63,452 bases of DNA, taken from positions 1-63,452 of the forward strand of contig JACQYL010000117.1 of the NCBI GenBank assembly GCA_016208165.1, given 5' to 3'. The translations under genes and the position numbers were made by a program. This document shows, one piece after another, positions 52,721 to 62,796 of this stretch. Below the pieces are notes generated by a model, which made no database searches, was not told the origin of the DNA, and saw nothing but the letters and a program-made list of their open reading frames with translations. This stretch comes from Deltaproteobacteria bacterium. Lineage in GTDB: Bacteria; Desulfobacterota; Desulfarculia; JACQYL01. The first letter of the stretch is position 1, and every line of letters begins with the position of its first letter.

Positions 52721-53175
52721 TTGCGAAGATCCAGAAGCAGTCTGACCTCGTTTTCGGGCACGCCTGTTCTTTTTGCGATATCCGACACGGACGCTCCGGA
52801 GGAAGCCAGTTCCAGCACTTGCCCGTAAGCATCCGTTTTCAGCTCGGAACCGCTCGCCCCCAACGCCCGAACCTGCTCGAATCGTCGAAGAAGAGTTTCA
52901 GCCTCGGCCACGAGTGACCGCATCTCCGCCTCGCGCTCTTTTTGTATTTCTAGAATCCTTTTGAGGGACATCTGCTCTTGCTTAATCGCGCCCTCAAATT
53001 CACGCATGGATCTGTCCGATTCCGAGACCACGCGGCTCAGCGACTCGAAAAGCGCTTCCAAGCGCTTCTCCCGTTTGGGCACCCGAAAAAAAAACCAATA
53101 GACCACGATACCGATCAGAGACAAATCTACTATTGCCTGGATGAACAGAAAAATAGGGAGGTATGAAAAACTCAT
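52717..53175 (-). CDS. DUF2802-like membrane-anchored coiled-coil protein
   Basis: About 152 residues. An N-terminal transmembrane segment (about 7-30, LFIQAIVDLSLIGIVVYWFF), a coiled coil (about 35-95), and a small C-terminal domain YGQVLELASSGASVSDIAKR then TGVPENEVRLLLDL resembling DUF2802. DUF2802 genes are found beside flagellar and chemotaxis genes; the function is unknown. It overlaps fliK and lies 6 bases after a small charged gene. ATG 53175 used; a TTG immediately before it is equally open. Confidence 0.7.
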   Translation of the reverse strand: MSFSYLPIFLFIQAIVDLSLIGIVVYWFFFRVPKREKRLEALFESLSRVVSESDRSMREFEGAIKQEQMSLKRILEIQKEREAEMRSLVAEAETLLRRFEQVRALGASGSELKTDAYGQVLELASSGASVSDIAKRTGVPENEVRLLLDLRK

Positions 53176-53181
53176 CAAGAA

Positions 53182-53496
53182 TCAGATTGTAATATCAAGA
53201 AGGCGTATGTTCAAGAGGTCTACCACCGCAGGCTCTTTTCCGGGGCTCTCTTCGTCGCTTTTCCTGTCATGGTCGGCCTGTTTGCCCCTGTCGTCCTTCT
53301 CCCTCCGGTCTCGCTTCCGCGCGCCGTGAGAGTCGTCGGAGTCGCTTACACGCTTCTGAGCAGCCTGCCGCTCCTGTTCGAGCTGCATGCTGAACCTCGG
53401 GCCTTGGTGATCATTATTCTGCTGTTGGGAATGCCCTGCCTTTTCCACGTTTGGGGTTTGGTTCAAAACCGACTGTAAATCCAGAGCGCGAATCAT
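53182..53496 (-). CDS. Small highly charged protein of unknown function, flagellar cluster
   Basis: A 104-residue protein, highly hydrophilic, with a Gln/Arg/Lys/Asp/Glu-rich middle (QLEQERQAAQKRVSDSDD; KRDRREKDDRGKQADHDRKS), and a hydrophobic end (VVDLLNIRLLDITI). No domain is recognised. It begins the minus-strand set with DUF2802-like, fliK and the FlhB tail homolog, so it probably belongs to the flagellar export/hook programme. Confidence 0.55.
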   Translation of the reverse strand: MIRALDLQSVLNQTPNVEKAGHSQQQNNDHQGPRFSMQLEQERQAAQKRVSDSDDSHGARKRDRREKDDRGKQADHDRKSDEESPGKEPAVVDLLNIRLLDITI

Positions 53497-53980
53497 GCCG
53501 ACCTCCGCTGAGCTTCTTAACCGGAAGCATCGCCAAGGTGTTATATTATTTTAATACAGAATTCACCGAATGGCGAATCCAAAAGCGAACGATCACCGCT
53601 TTTGGCCATAACGGCCGGAGTCCTCGACGCCATTACCCGCTCGCGACCGCCGGACCTGTTTAACTCCTAGATCGGCTTAATGAATTTCGAACTTTAGCTG
53701 CGGCAACCGGTTTTTACCGACAATTGAGGCTCCCCGGACTCCTCACCGTTAATACCTTTGTCGTTTCAAACTGTTCGAGAAGGCACTCCGCAACGCCGGT
53801 CACAGAACACATTCAATCGAATTCCGTCCCCTTTTCGAGTCCTCGGCGCAGAAATCGTGACAAAGCATTCCATAGTCTGTAAAGTAAAATCGCTGTCTAA
53901 CCGATTGATAAGTTGATAAACATATCTTATGGGCTCTCATCAAGGTCATTCATTCAATTTACAGCCAAGGTTTTGGAGAG
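53497..53980. promoter_or_regulatory. Divergent region before cheA, with 9-bp inverted repeat
   Basis: Between the charged-protein gene and cheA. CCAAAAGCG (53579-53587) and CGCTTTTGG (53597-53605) form a 9-bp inverted repeat with 9-base loop, followed by GGCC-ATAAC-GGCC. No reliable promoter for the minus-strand genes was found. The sigma-28-type promoter of cheA lies at 53880-53907. Confidence 0.45.
53880..53907 (+). promoter_or_regulatory. Sigma-28-like promoter of cheA
   Basis: TAAAGTAA (53880-53887), 12 bases, then ACCGATTG (53900-53907). This matches TAAAGTTT at 6/8 and keeps the CCGAT core, with the same 12-base spacing as the flagellin promoter. The start would be near 53915, 65 bases before the cheA ATG. 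Confidence 0.5.
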
Positions 53981-56260
53981 ATGGACACCCGAATCATTGA
54001 GGAAATTGCTGCCAAAATAGATGAGTTGGCGCTAAAAGCGGTCATGCTGGAGGCCACGGATGTTGGTGGCATGGGCGATCTGCTCAACCAGACCGAATCC
54101 CTTCTGGGCTATGAATCTCCGGGCAACGTGATTGTAATCATCTCCCGGTCGCTGTGCAGCCTGGTCGAGACGATCATCATGAATCAGGATCAGGATCTTT
54201 CCCGCCATATGGGCATGATGGCCAAGGGGGTTTCTCTGCTTCAGGAAGGACTCCGCTGCATGAAACTCGGCGACTCACTGCCTGCCGGCTCCATCGAATC
54301 GTATTGGGAGGAGCTGAGGGAATTGGGTGTCGAGGTGGAAAGCGGCAAACCCCAGGTGACGGATTCGTCGCCTGAAAAGACGCAAACGGACGAAGTTCAA
54401 AAGGTGGCCGTGGAAGAAGCCGAGGTACAAGAGCCCCAAGAGAGACCGCCCTCAGAGGCCGAAAAGCCTCAGGAACAAAATCTCATTGTCGACAGCGACA
54501 CGTGTTATGAATTTATTACGGAAACCCTCTCCAACCTGGAAGAGGTGGAACCCCTCGTTGTCGAGTTGGAGTCGGATCCGACCAACAAGGAAATCATCGG
54601 CGCTATATTCCGCTGTTTCCATACGGCGAAGGGAGTCTCCGGTTTCCTGAACCTTCGGCGAATGAACCGGTATACACACGAGTCGGAAAACCTTTTGGAC
54701 GAAGTTCGAAACGATCGTATTCACTTCGACCAGAGAATCGGGGACTTTCTTTTCGAAGGTTTTGACTTCCTCCGGGAAATGCTCGAGGGGATCCGAGCCA
54801 ATCTGGACAAGAGCATCCCCTATGAACCCGATTACGATGTCGATCCGGGCATACAACGCATCCATGCGCTGCTGTCGGATACGTACCAGCCTGAGGTTCC
54901 CGCGCCGGACGAGGATGTTAGAGAGCCGATCGGCCGGATCTTGGTGGACATGAAGCGGGTTACCCCCGAAGACATAGACTCCGCCCTGGAAATGCAGAAG
55001 GAAACTCCCTCCAAGAAGATCGGGGAAATCCTTTCGGCGGAAGGCAAAGTCACCGGCAAAGACGTGGACGAAGCGCTGAACCGGCAGAAATCCGCTGAGC
55101 CCACCATCAGGGTGGCCACCGAGAAACTCGATCACATTGTGGACATGGTAGGTGAATTGGTCATCGCCCAAGCTCTCGTTGCGGAAAATCCGGTGATTCA
55201 GCAAACCAGCGACCAGAAGCTTGTCAAGGACTTCTCCCAGTTGAACAGGATCACTTCCGAGCTTCAGAAAACCGCTATGAGTATGCGGATGGTGCCCATT
55301 CGGCAGACTTTCCAGAAAATGGTTCGCCTTGTGCGTGATCTGTCCCGAAAATCCGGCAAACTGGTCGATCTCACCATGGCGGGCGAGGACACGGAGATTG
55401 ACCGGAACTTGGTGGACCAGGTCTATGACCCCCTCGTCCACATGGTCCGCAACGCCATGGATCATGGGCTGGAATCACCGGACGAACGAGTCTCGGCAGG
55501 GAAATCACCTTCCGGCGCGCTCCAACTCAGGGCCTATCATCAGGGAGGCCATCTGTTTATCGAGATTGCGGAGGACGGTCGAGGACTGGATCGTGACAAA
55601 ATTCTGAAAAAGGCGATTGACCGAGGACTCGTCAAGCCGGGCGGCGACTATTCGGATAATGAAGTCTTCAACTTCATATTCCTTCCGGGGTTCTCGACGG
55701 CGGAAAGGATCACCGACATTTCCGGAAGGGGTGTGGGAATGGATGTGGTCAAGAAGTTCGTCGAAAAAGTTCGAGGAATCGTGGAGATAAAGTCCACTCC
55801 CGGCCGAGGCTCGACATTCATCATCAAGCTGCCTTTGACGCTGGCCATCATCGACGGCATTGTTGTCATGGTAGGGGGAGAACGATATATTATTCCGGCT
55901 CAATCGGTGAAGGAATCGCTTCAAGCCCGAAAGGACCAATACATTACCGTGTCTGGAAAGGGCGAGGCTATAAACATCCGAGGCAAGATTTTCAGCCTGA
56001 TCCGTCTGCACCGGATTTTTGATATCAAAACGGAAAAAACCAGCCTCGAGGATGCGATTCTCGCGGTCGTGGAATACGAAAACCGAGAAGCCTGCCTTAT
56101 GGTGGATGACGTAGTGGGAAAGCAGGAAGTCGTCATCAAGAGTCTGGGACACCGCCTGAGTAAAGTGAAGGGCTTCAGCGGTGGAACGATTCTCGGAGAC
56201 GGCCGGGTGGGACTGATTCTGGACATCAAGGGCGTGATGGACATTCATGAGAATGATTAG
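53981..56260 (+). CDS. cheA: Chemotaxis histidine kinase CheA
   Basis: A 759-residue kinase. Residues 1-105 are an extra helical domain without a phospho-histidine; about 165-285 is the P1/HPt domain with His214 in FRCFHTAKGVSGFL; residues 316-369 are a tandem motif PIGRILVDMKRVTPEDIDSA ... KIGEILSAEGKVTGKDVDEA resembling an MshEN domain; then P3 dimerisation, P4 ATPase (LVHMVRNAMDHGLE, DGRGLDRDKI, GRGVGMDVV) and P5 (GIVVMVGGERYIIPAQSVKE). It phosphorylates CheY and CheB; neither a CheY nor a CheW gene is in the window. Ribosome site GGAGAG precedes the ATG. cheR follows after 38 bases. Confidence 0.97.
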   Translation: MDTRIIEEIAAKIDELALKAVMLEATDVGGMGDLLNQTESLLGYESPGNVIVIISRSLCSLVETIIMNQDQDLSRHMGMMAKGVSLLQEGLRCMKLGDSLPAGSIESYWEELRELGVEVESGKPQVTDSSPEKTQTDEVQKVAVEEAEVQEPQERPPSEAEKPQEQNLIVDSDTCYEFITETLSNLEEVEPLVVELESDPTNKEIIGAIFRCFHTAKGVSGFLNLRRMNRYTHESENLLDEVRNDRIHFDQRIGDFLFEGFDFLREMLEGIRANLDKSIPYEPDYDVDPGIQRIHALLSDTYQPEVPAPDEDVREPIGRILVDMKRVTPEDIDSALEMQKETPSKKIGEILSAEGKVTGKDVDEALNRQKSAEPTIRVATEKLDHIVDMVGELVIAQALVAENPVIQQTSDQKLVKDFSQLNRITSELQKTAMSMRMVPIRQTFQKMVRLVRDLSRKSGKLVDLTMAGEDTEIDRNLVDQVYDPLVHMVRNAMDHGLESPDERVSAGKSPSGALQLRAYHQGGHLFIEIAEDGRGLDRDKILKKAIDRGLVKPGGDYSDNEVFNFIFLPGFSTAERITDISGRGVGMDVVKKFVEKVRGIVEIKSTPGRGSTFIIKLPLTLAIIDGIVVMVGGERYIIPAQSVKESLQARKDQYITVSGKGEAINIRGKIFSLIRLHRIFDIKTEKTSLEDAILAVVEYENREACLMVDDVVGKQEVVIKSLGHRLSKVKGFSGGTILGDGRVGLILDIKGVMDIHEND

Positions 56261-56298
56261 TATTCTTCCGAGTAGGATACAGAGGACGATGAGGAAGG

Positions 56299-58190
<1,892 letters not shown>

Positions 58191-58221
58191 GAACCCCGAA
58201 CCTGGAGGAAACCGAATTGTT

Positions 58222-58695
58222 ATGAAAGTTGAATTGGTCAATCCTTTCCTGGCTGCGGCCATTAATGTTCTCCGGACGATGGCGTTTACGGAGGCCCGGG
58301 CAGCCAAGCCGTTCATCAAGAAAGATAAGAAAGCGGTGGGGGACGTAACGGGCATCATCGGAATCACCGGGCAGGCTACCGGATCGCTGTCCATCACCTT
58401 CAGTCAACGCTGCATCGAGAATGTGGTTGGAAATATGTTTGGCGAAAAAATCGAAGGCATCACGGACGAAGTGAGGGATGCCGTCGGAGAAATCACCAAC
58501 ATGATTTCAGGTGACGCCCGAAGGAAAATGGACGAACAGGGTTTCAATTTGAAGGCATCGATTCCTACCGTGATCTCGGGTTCCGGACATATCATCAAAC
58601 ACATCAGCCCGGGCCCGTGTGTCGCCATACCCTTCGAGACGGATGCCGGCTCTTTTGTCGTGGAAGTCAGCCTCGAAGAACAGGACTCCGGCTAA
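58222..58695 (+). CDS. cheX: CheX-type CheY-P phosphatase
   Basis: A 157-residue protein of the CheX/CheC/FliY family. KVELVNPFLAAAINVLRTMA, IIGITGQATGSLSITFSQR, the catalytic helix with E-x-x-N (DAVGEITNMISGDARRKM), and IPTVISGSGHIIK. Such proteins dephosphorylate CheY. GGAGG lies 13 bases before the ATG. It ends overlapping the 3' end of a minus-strand small gene by three bases. Confidence 0.92.
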   Translation: MKVELVNPFLAAAINVLRTMAFTEARAAKPFIKKDKKAVGDVTGIIGITGQATGSLSITFSQRCIENVVGNMFGEKIEGITDEVRDAVGEITNMISGDARRKMDEQGFNLKASIPTVISGSGHIIKHISPGPCVAIPFETDAGSFVVEVSLEEQDSG

Positions 58696-58886
58696 CGGTC
58701 TCGCGACAAACAGTCCCTGAGTTCATTGACGGAGTTCCCCAACCTGTCTAATCCGCTCAGGAGCCTGTTGGAGTCCAATTCCGGTCTGAGGCCGCTGGTG
58801 TACATTTCCACCAGGGTTCTCACGCCGGATAAATCGTTGCAGATTTGATGAGTGATTTTTCTCAGCTCTTTTATCCTATCATCCAT
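58692..58886 (-). CDS. Small helical protein resembling a histidine-kinase dimerisation segment
   Basis: About 64 residues from ATG 58886. The sequence KELRKITHQICNDLSGVRTL then VEMYTSGL and LSGLDRLGNSVNELRDCLS reads like an isolated HisKA-type (DHp) helical hairpin, with His in THQICNDL. No kinase domain is present. The ribosome site is weak. Its stop overlaps the cheX stop on the other strand. A phospho-relay or anti-factor role is only a guess; the conserved-looking helical pattern makes a real gene likely but not certain. Confidence 0.45.
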   Translation of the reverse strand: MDDRIKELRKITHQICNDLSGVRTLVEMYTSGLRPELDSNRLLSGLDRLGNSVNELRDCLSRDR

Positions 58887-59087
58887 TCCAGGTTCCCAAT
58901 GCCGGATTAAGGTTTGATGAATTCCGCCCCCAGAGGGAACTGCCGACCAACTCATTATCATTGAACAAGACTAACCTGTCAACCGCCGTTTGAGCGGTAC
59001 GCGGGCAAAAACCACCTGCCCGAAGGCCGGTACTTGGCCTGCCGGCGGGAGGCGGCCGTCTCTGAATCAAAACTACTACGAAAAAGG

Positions 59088-59114
59088 TCAAGTTTGAAAG
59101 ATTGTTACCGATAA
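59088..59114 (+). promoter_or_regulatory. Sigma-28 promoter before an uncharacterised gene
   Basis: TCAAGTTT (59088-59095), 11 bases, then ACCGATAA (59107-59114). Against TAAAGTTT-N11-GCCGATAA, 14 of 16 positions match, at exact spacing. The start would be near 59121, 100 bases before the ATG at 59220. The rest of 58887-59219 shows no gene. Confidence 0.75.
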
Positions 59115-59219
59115 GGTATTATATATAAACTGTTACATAGAATGAAACACGATAAGCAGATACCCTAGGCAACTGTTCAAGGACCTTGAAAGTGACCCGA
59201 ATCAAAACACATGGGTGGC

Positions 59220-59702
59220 ATGATGAAGATTGAAGACCTGGTAAAGATCGGCCAAATGGAGATCCAAAGTAGGAAAAGCGTGCAGACGGAAACCGACTGC
59301 TCTTTTGAAGCCATTTTGAGAGAAAAGGCGCCTGCCCAACAGTCAGGCGCCTCCAGCGTCGGTGTTGCGGACCGTTCCCAGGGTCCATCGTCCCCTCCCC
59401 CTCCTATTTACATCTCCGCCGTTTCCGATCTCGGTCCATCGGAGGCAGCCGGAAGCGAGGCTCTTCGAAAGGTTGAAATGACGCTGGCCCTTCTGGAGCA
59501 ATATCACGACGAACTGCTTGACCCCTCGAAAACATTGAAAGCTTTGGCAAATACGGTGGAGTTGCTCAAGCGGGAAGTGGGCGGCCTTCAAGAGCTGGTT
59601 TCAAGATACCCGATAGAAGAGGACCTTAAAGCTATCATCAATCAGACAGCCATTCAGACCCAGGTCGAAGTAACAAAGTTTGACCAGGGAATGCTCCTGT
59701 AG
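59220..59702 (+). CDS. Uncharacterised late flagellar/chemotaxis protein
   Basis: A 160-residue cytoplasmic protein. N-terminal MMKIEDLVKIGQMEIQS and SFEAILREK, a Pro/Ser-rich linker (SSPPPPIYIS), then a helical C-terminal half (LALLEQYHDELLDPSKTLK; NTVELLKREVGGLQELVSRY; NQTAIQTQVEVTKFDQGM). No family was recognised. It has a strong sigma-28 promoter at 59088-59114 and stands after the chemotaxis genes, so it is probably made late with the filament. The coiled-coil C-terminus suits a chaperone or regulator of export. The first in-frame ATG is at 59211; GGTGG before 59220 makes that start likelier. Confidence 0.7.
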   Translation: MMKIEDLVKIGQMEIQSRKSVQTETDCSFEAILREKAPAQQSGASSVGVADRSQGPSSPPPPIYISAVSDLGPSEAAGSEALRKVEMTLALLEQYHDELLDPSKTLKALANTVELLKREVGGLQELVSRYPIEEDLKAIINQTAIQTQVEVTKFDQGMLL

Positions 59703-59710
59703 CGACGCGC

Positions 59711-59738
59711 GGCGCCCGCCGAACGGTCGCCGGGCGCC
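59711..59738. terminator. GC-rich hairpin between convergent genes
   Basis: GGCGCCCG (59711-59718) pairs with CGGGCGCC (59731-59738), 12-base loop. It lies 10 bases after the stop of the 59.2-kb gene and downstream of the convergent nth gene, and could serve both; there is no strong T-tract. Confidence 0.45.
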
Positions 59739-59858
59739 GTTGATTCCCGCTTCAAATCCGCGGCCCGCCTTTATCCTTTTATCAGAGTAGTCTCTTCTCA
59801 AAGATACGTACGGCTGGTCGGACACGATTGCCCACGAGCCGCATCCCATCCTGGCCTT

Positions 59859-60518
59859 TTATCTGTGACGGGTGACTCCCAACTTGGGGCACATGACATC
59901 GAGAGGGCAGGTCGTGCAGAGAGGCGAAATCGGCTTGCACACGGCCTGGCCGAACGGAACCAGAAGGTCGTTTAACTCGATCCAGTACTCTCCGGGCAAA
60001 TGCTGACGCAAAGCAATCTCGGTAGCATCGGGTCCCTTGGTCTGAACGTATCCCCACCGGTTGGTGATCCGGTGTACATGGGTATCCACGCAGATGCCCG
60101 GCAGTCCATACGCCACCGTCAGCACCAGATTGGCCGTTTTTCGGCCTACTCCTCTGATGGAAAGAAGATCGTCCAGATCGCGGGGCGCCTTGCCTCCGAA
60201 CTGTTCCAACAAGGTGCGGCTCACATCGAGGATGACTTGCGCCTTCCTCCGGTAAAATCCCACAGGATAAATGGCTTCACGAATTTCAGTTTCGGACAAA
60301 GCGATCATTGCCTGGGGAGTGTCTGCCTTTTGGAACAGACGGGCGCTGGCATTCCAGGTGGTCTTGTCCTGGGTTCGCAGACTGAGAAGACACGAAATCA
60401 GAACGCGGTAGGGATCTCTTCCTTTCTTGGCGACACGGCCCACGGCAGGAGTTGCAAGGTTTCGAACCTCCTCTCGAAGGATGGGAATGGCCTGGTGGAT
60501 ATCGAACGACTGGGACAT
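59859..60518 (-). CDS. nth: Endonuclease III
   Basis: A 219-residue base-excision repair glycosylase/AP lyase for oxidised pyrimidines. Helix-hairpin-helix LLSIRGVGRKTANLVLTVAY with the catalytic Lys, VDTHVHRITNRWGY with the catalytic Asp, and the 4Fe-4S cluster cysteines VCKPISPLCTTCPLDVMC (C-x6-C-x2-C-x5-C). ATG 60518 is used (GGAAGG before it); a TTG at 60524 is open. Unlinked to motility. Confidence 0.96.
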   Translation of the reverse strand: MSQSFDIHQAIPILREEVRNLATPAVGRVAKKGRDPYRVLISCLLSLRTQDKTTWNASARLFQKADTPQAMIALSETEIREAIYPVGFYRRKAQVILDVSRTLLEQFGGKAPRDLDDLLSIRGVGRKTANLVLTVAYGLPGICVDTHVHRITNRWGYVQTKGPDATEIALRQHLPGEYWIELNDLLVPFGQAVCKPISPLCTTCPLDVMCPKLGVTRHR

Positions 60519-60606
60519 ATTCAACCTTCCCGCTCAGTGCTTGTAAATGTGAAAAAATTGAAATAGCATCACCGGAATTCAGAATATCTGCGAAGGAAAT
60601 GATCCC

Positions 60607-61077
60607 ATGAATCGAATCCGTTTTTTGTCCTTAGCAACGTTGATTGCCACGGTCTTCCTGTGCGGCGCCTGCTCGCCTCCGGACTCCGCGGCCGCGAAGT
60701 TGAAGTGGGAACAGTACACGGAAGGACTTGAACGAGGCAAGAAAGAGAACAAGAAAATACTCGTAAAGTTCCATGCGGACTGGTGCACCTACTGCACTAC
60801 AATGGATCGGTCCACGTATTCCGATCCCGAGATCATAGCCTATATTAATAAATTCTTCGTTCCCGTTGAAGTCGACACGGACCGAAACAAGGGTTTGGCG
60901 ATCCGTTACCGTGTCAATAGCTTGCCGCTGAACCTCTTCTTGAAGCCGAACGGGGACCAGATCCTCCCTTTGCCCGGTTTTGTACCCCCAAAGATGTTCA
61001 TCAAGTTTCTGAAATGGGTCGCCCAGGACGCCTACCTCGAAACCACTCTTAAGGATTTCGTGGACAAAGAACAGTAG
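60607..61077 (+). CDS. Thioredoxin-like lipoprotein
   Basis: A 156-residue periplasmic, membrane-anchored thiol protein. Lipoprotein signal (SLATLIATVFLCGA-C), then a thioredoxin fold with KILVKFHADWCTYCTTMDRS, the active site WCTYC, and VNSLPLNLFLKPNG with the cis-proline LPL. It looks like the DsbD C-terminal domain type (thioredoxin_7). It probably takes electrons from the CcdA-like protein encoded convergently at 61354 and passes them to periplasmic disulfides or c-type cytochrome apoproteins. Confidence 0.88.
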   Translation: MNRIRFLSLATLIATVFLCGACSPPDSAAAKLKWEQYTEGLERGKKENKKILVKFHADWCTYCTTMDRSTYSDPEIIAYINKFFVPVEVDTDRNKGLAIRYRVNSLPLNLFLKPNGDQILPLPGFVPPKMFIKFLKWVAQDAYLETTLKDFVDKEQ

Positions 61078-61160
61078 TTCGGCAGGCCTGGTTCGGGAGT
61101 GCGGCGGTCGCGGCATCACGTATTCGGACACGCTCGGCCATGAAAGGCCGTTTCGGCATG

Positions 61161-61195
61161 GCCCGGAAGACCCCCGCTTTTGGGGGACTTCGGGC
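61161..61195. terminator. Bidirectional terminator-like hairpin
   Basis: GCCCG-G-AAG-A-CCCCC (61161-61175) pairs with GGGGG-A-CTT-CGGGC (61182-61195), loop GCTTTT, one bulge and one mismatch. It lies between the convergent thioredoxin-like and ccdA genes. Strong stem, no clear T-tract. Confidence 0.5.
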
Positions 61196-61353
61196 GCTCC
61201 GCCAAAGTCGGTGCGGCATTGTTTAATAGAGATGAAGGAAGTAAAACGGAATCCTCTCCGGCGCTTCCCTCGCGTGTTTCCCGGGAATGAAACAGGCCTA
61301 ACCTGCAAGGGACATAGGTCATACCTTCCCCAACTTCGGGACCTAAGCGAGCC

Positions 61354-62094
61354 TTACAGCTTCTGTCCCACCCACTCGGGAACGATCCCCTGCAGATAGC
61401 TGTTGAGAGTGGCAAAGCTGTCCGTAAATATGAGCACGCCCACTATTATGAGGAGAGCCCCCGCGAATCCGTTGAACAGCGGCAACCATCGTTTCAGACG
61501 GTTGAGCAAAGGCAGAAAGTGACCGACGGCCAAAGAAGCAAGGAAGAACGGCAGCGCCATGCCCAGGGAATAGGTTGAAAGCAGCATCATCCCTTCTCTG
61601 GCGCTCTGATTGGCCCCCGCCATCATCAGAATGGACCCCAGGATCGGCCCCACGCACGGGGTCCATCCAACGGCAAACGTGACGCCGACCAATGTGGTGC
61701 CCAGATAACCGGCTGGTTTGTTCCGAATGTGAATCGAAAAATCCTTCATCAGGAAGGGCAGCCGAAGCTTATATGACAGGGCGATTACGATACCGAACAG
61801 AACGATGAGTATTCCTCCCACCTTCTTGATAACATCGCCGTAGTCATAAAACAGGCCCCCGATCGTGCTGAACGAAAATCCGAGCGCCACGAACGCGATC
61901 GAGCACCCGAGGATGAAAAAGAGGCTGTGTATGATCACCCGCCGACGGTAGACCGGCTGGTTATCAATGGCGATCTGATCGTAACTGAGACCCGTTATGA
62001 AGCTGAGGTAGGAAGGAAAAAGAGGTAGGGTGCAAGGAGAAAGGAAGGTCAGAACGCCCGCTGTAAAAGCGATGAACAGCGTCACATCAGCCAC
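61354..62094 (-). CDS. ccdA: CcdA-type cytochrome c biogenesis / thiol transport membrane protein
   Basis: A 246-residue six-helix inner-membrane protein of the DsbD/CcdA family, which shuttles reducing equivalents from cytoplasmic thioredoxin to the periplasm. Signature cysteines in FLSPCTLPLFPSYLSFITG and AVGWTPCVGPILGSILM. Length is family-normal. GTG start at 62094 with AAAGGGGG upstream. It is downstream of FmdB and a 29-aa membrane protein on the same strand, and convergent with the thioredoxin-like lipoprotein gene. Confidence 0.95.
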   Translation of the reverse strand: MADVTLFIAFTAGVLTFLSPCTLPLFPSYLSFITGLSYDQIAIDNQPVYRRRVIIHSLFFILGCSIAFVALGFSFSTIGGLFYDYGDVIKKVGGILIVLFGIVIALSYKLRLPFLMKDFSIHIRNKPAGYLGTTLVGVTFAVGWTPCVGPILGSILMMAGANQSAREGMMLLSTYSLGMALPFFLASLAVGHFLPLLNRLKRWLPLFNGFAGALLIIVGVLIFTDSFATLNSYLQGIVPEWVGQKL

Positions 62095-62250
62095 TTCAAT
62101 ACCCCCTTTGCCGGACCCTACCGCCCCGCCTTAACAGGCCGTTAAGGTCATTCGTCTCATTTCCCGCCAATTCAACGACTTCTAGTCGTTCACGTCTTTG
62201 CTCACCGATGTGGATTTGTCCGAGTCCCCGACCCGGCATGCGTCCCTCAT

Positions 62251-62340
62251 TCACGTGCTTACGCCCAACTTGGGCAAGACATACGCCTGAAGCAAAAACC
62301 ATATCACGACAATGCCTACTACAACCAGCAAATCTCTCAT
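62251..62340 (-). CDS. 29-residue single-helix membrane protein
   Basis: A short frame, ATG 62340 to TGA 62251, encoding MRDLLVVVGIVVIWFLLQAY then VLPKLGVST. There is one transmembrane helix with a charged N-terminus (RD) and a short, ordered C-terminus (LPKLGVST) that looks like a real small-protein end. A GGGA lies upstream. It is between FmdB and ccdA on the same strand. Function unknown; it may be a partner of ccdA. Confidence 0.5.
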   Translation of the reverse strand: MRDLLVVVGIVVIWFLLQAYVLPKLGVST

Positions 62341-62376
62341 TCTTAGTCCCAACACACGGTTGAAATTAGATTACGC

Positions 62377-62589
62377 TCAGGAGAAGGGCGACGATGAAGG
62401 GCTGCACCCCGACCCTTTGGACGACATTACTCCCCCTTCCGATCCCGTACACGAGGCAAAAGCCGACATCAGCCTCTTGGGACTTCCTGCCCCGCACTTG
62501 GGACACTTCACGTCCGCTTCTTTTCCCAGTGATACGATCTCCTCGAATTGGTGCGCACACTCGGAACAACAATACTCATATAACGGCAT
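62377..62589 (-). CDS. FmdB-family zinc ribbon protein
   Basis: A 70-residue protein. The FmdB zinc ribbon MPLYEYCCSECAHQFEEIVS and VKCPKCGAGSPKRLMSAF with two CxxC pairs, then a Gly/Ser-rich tail (SEGGVMSSKGSGCSPSS). FmdB was named as a putative regulator of amidase/formamidase genes; the general function is unknown. AAGGAG precedes ATG 62589. It is the first gene before the 29-aa membrane protein and ccdA. Confidence 0.92.
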   Translation of the reverse strand: MPLYEYCCSECAHQFEEIVSLGKEADVKCPKCGAGSPKRLMSAFASCTGSEGGVMSSKGSGCSPSSSPFS

Positions 62590-62796
62590 CCAATATCTCC
62601 TTGCTTTTCCTCTCGACCTGCCACGCGCCGGCGCGTAGGAAGGAACGACATCGATCCAAACAATATGATCTTTATCTAAACACTCTTGAGCCCATTTTCA
62701 AGGGATATTCTCATTCCCTTCTTTGGACTCGACGCTGACTCACGTGTCGGCGTCACCCTGCATCTTATCGGAACGAACCGTTCCGAAGACCTACCC

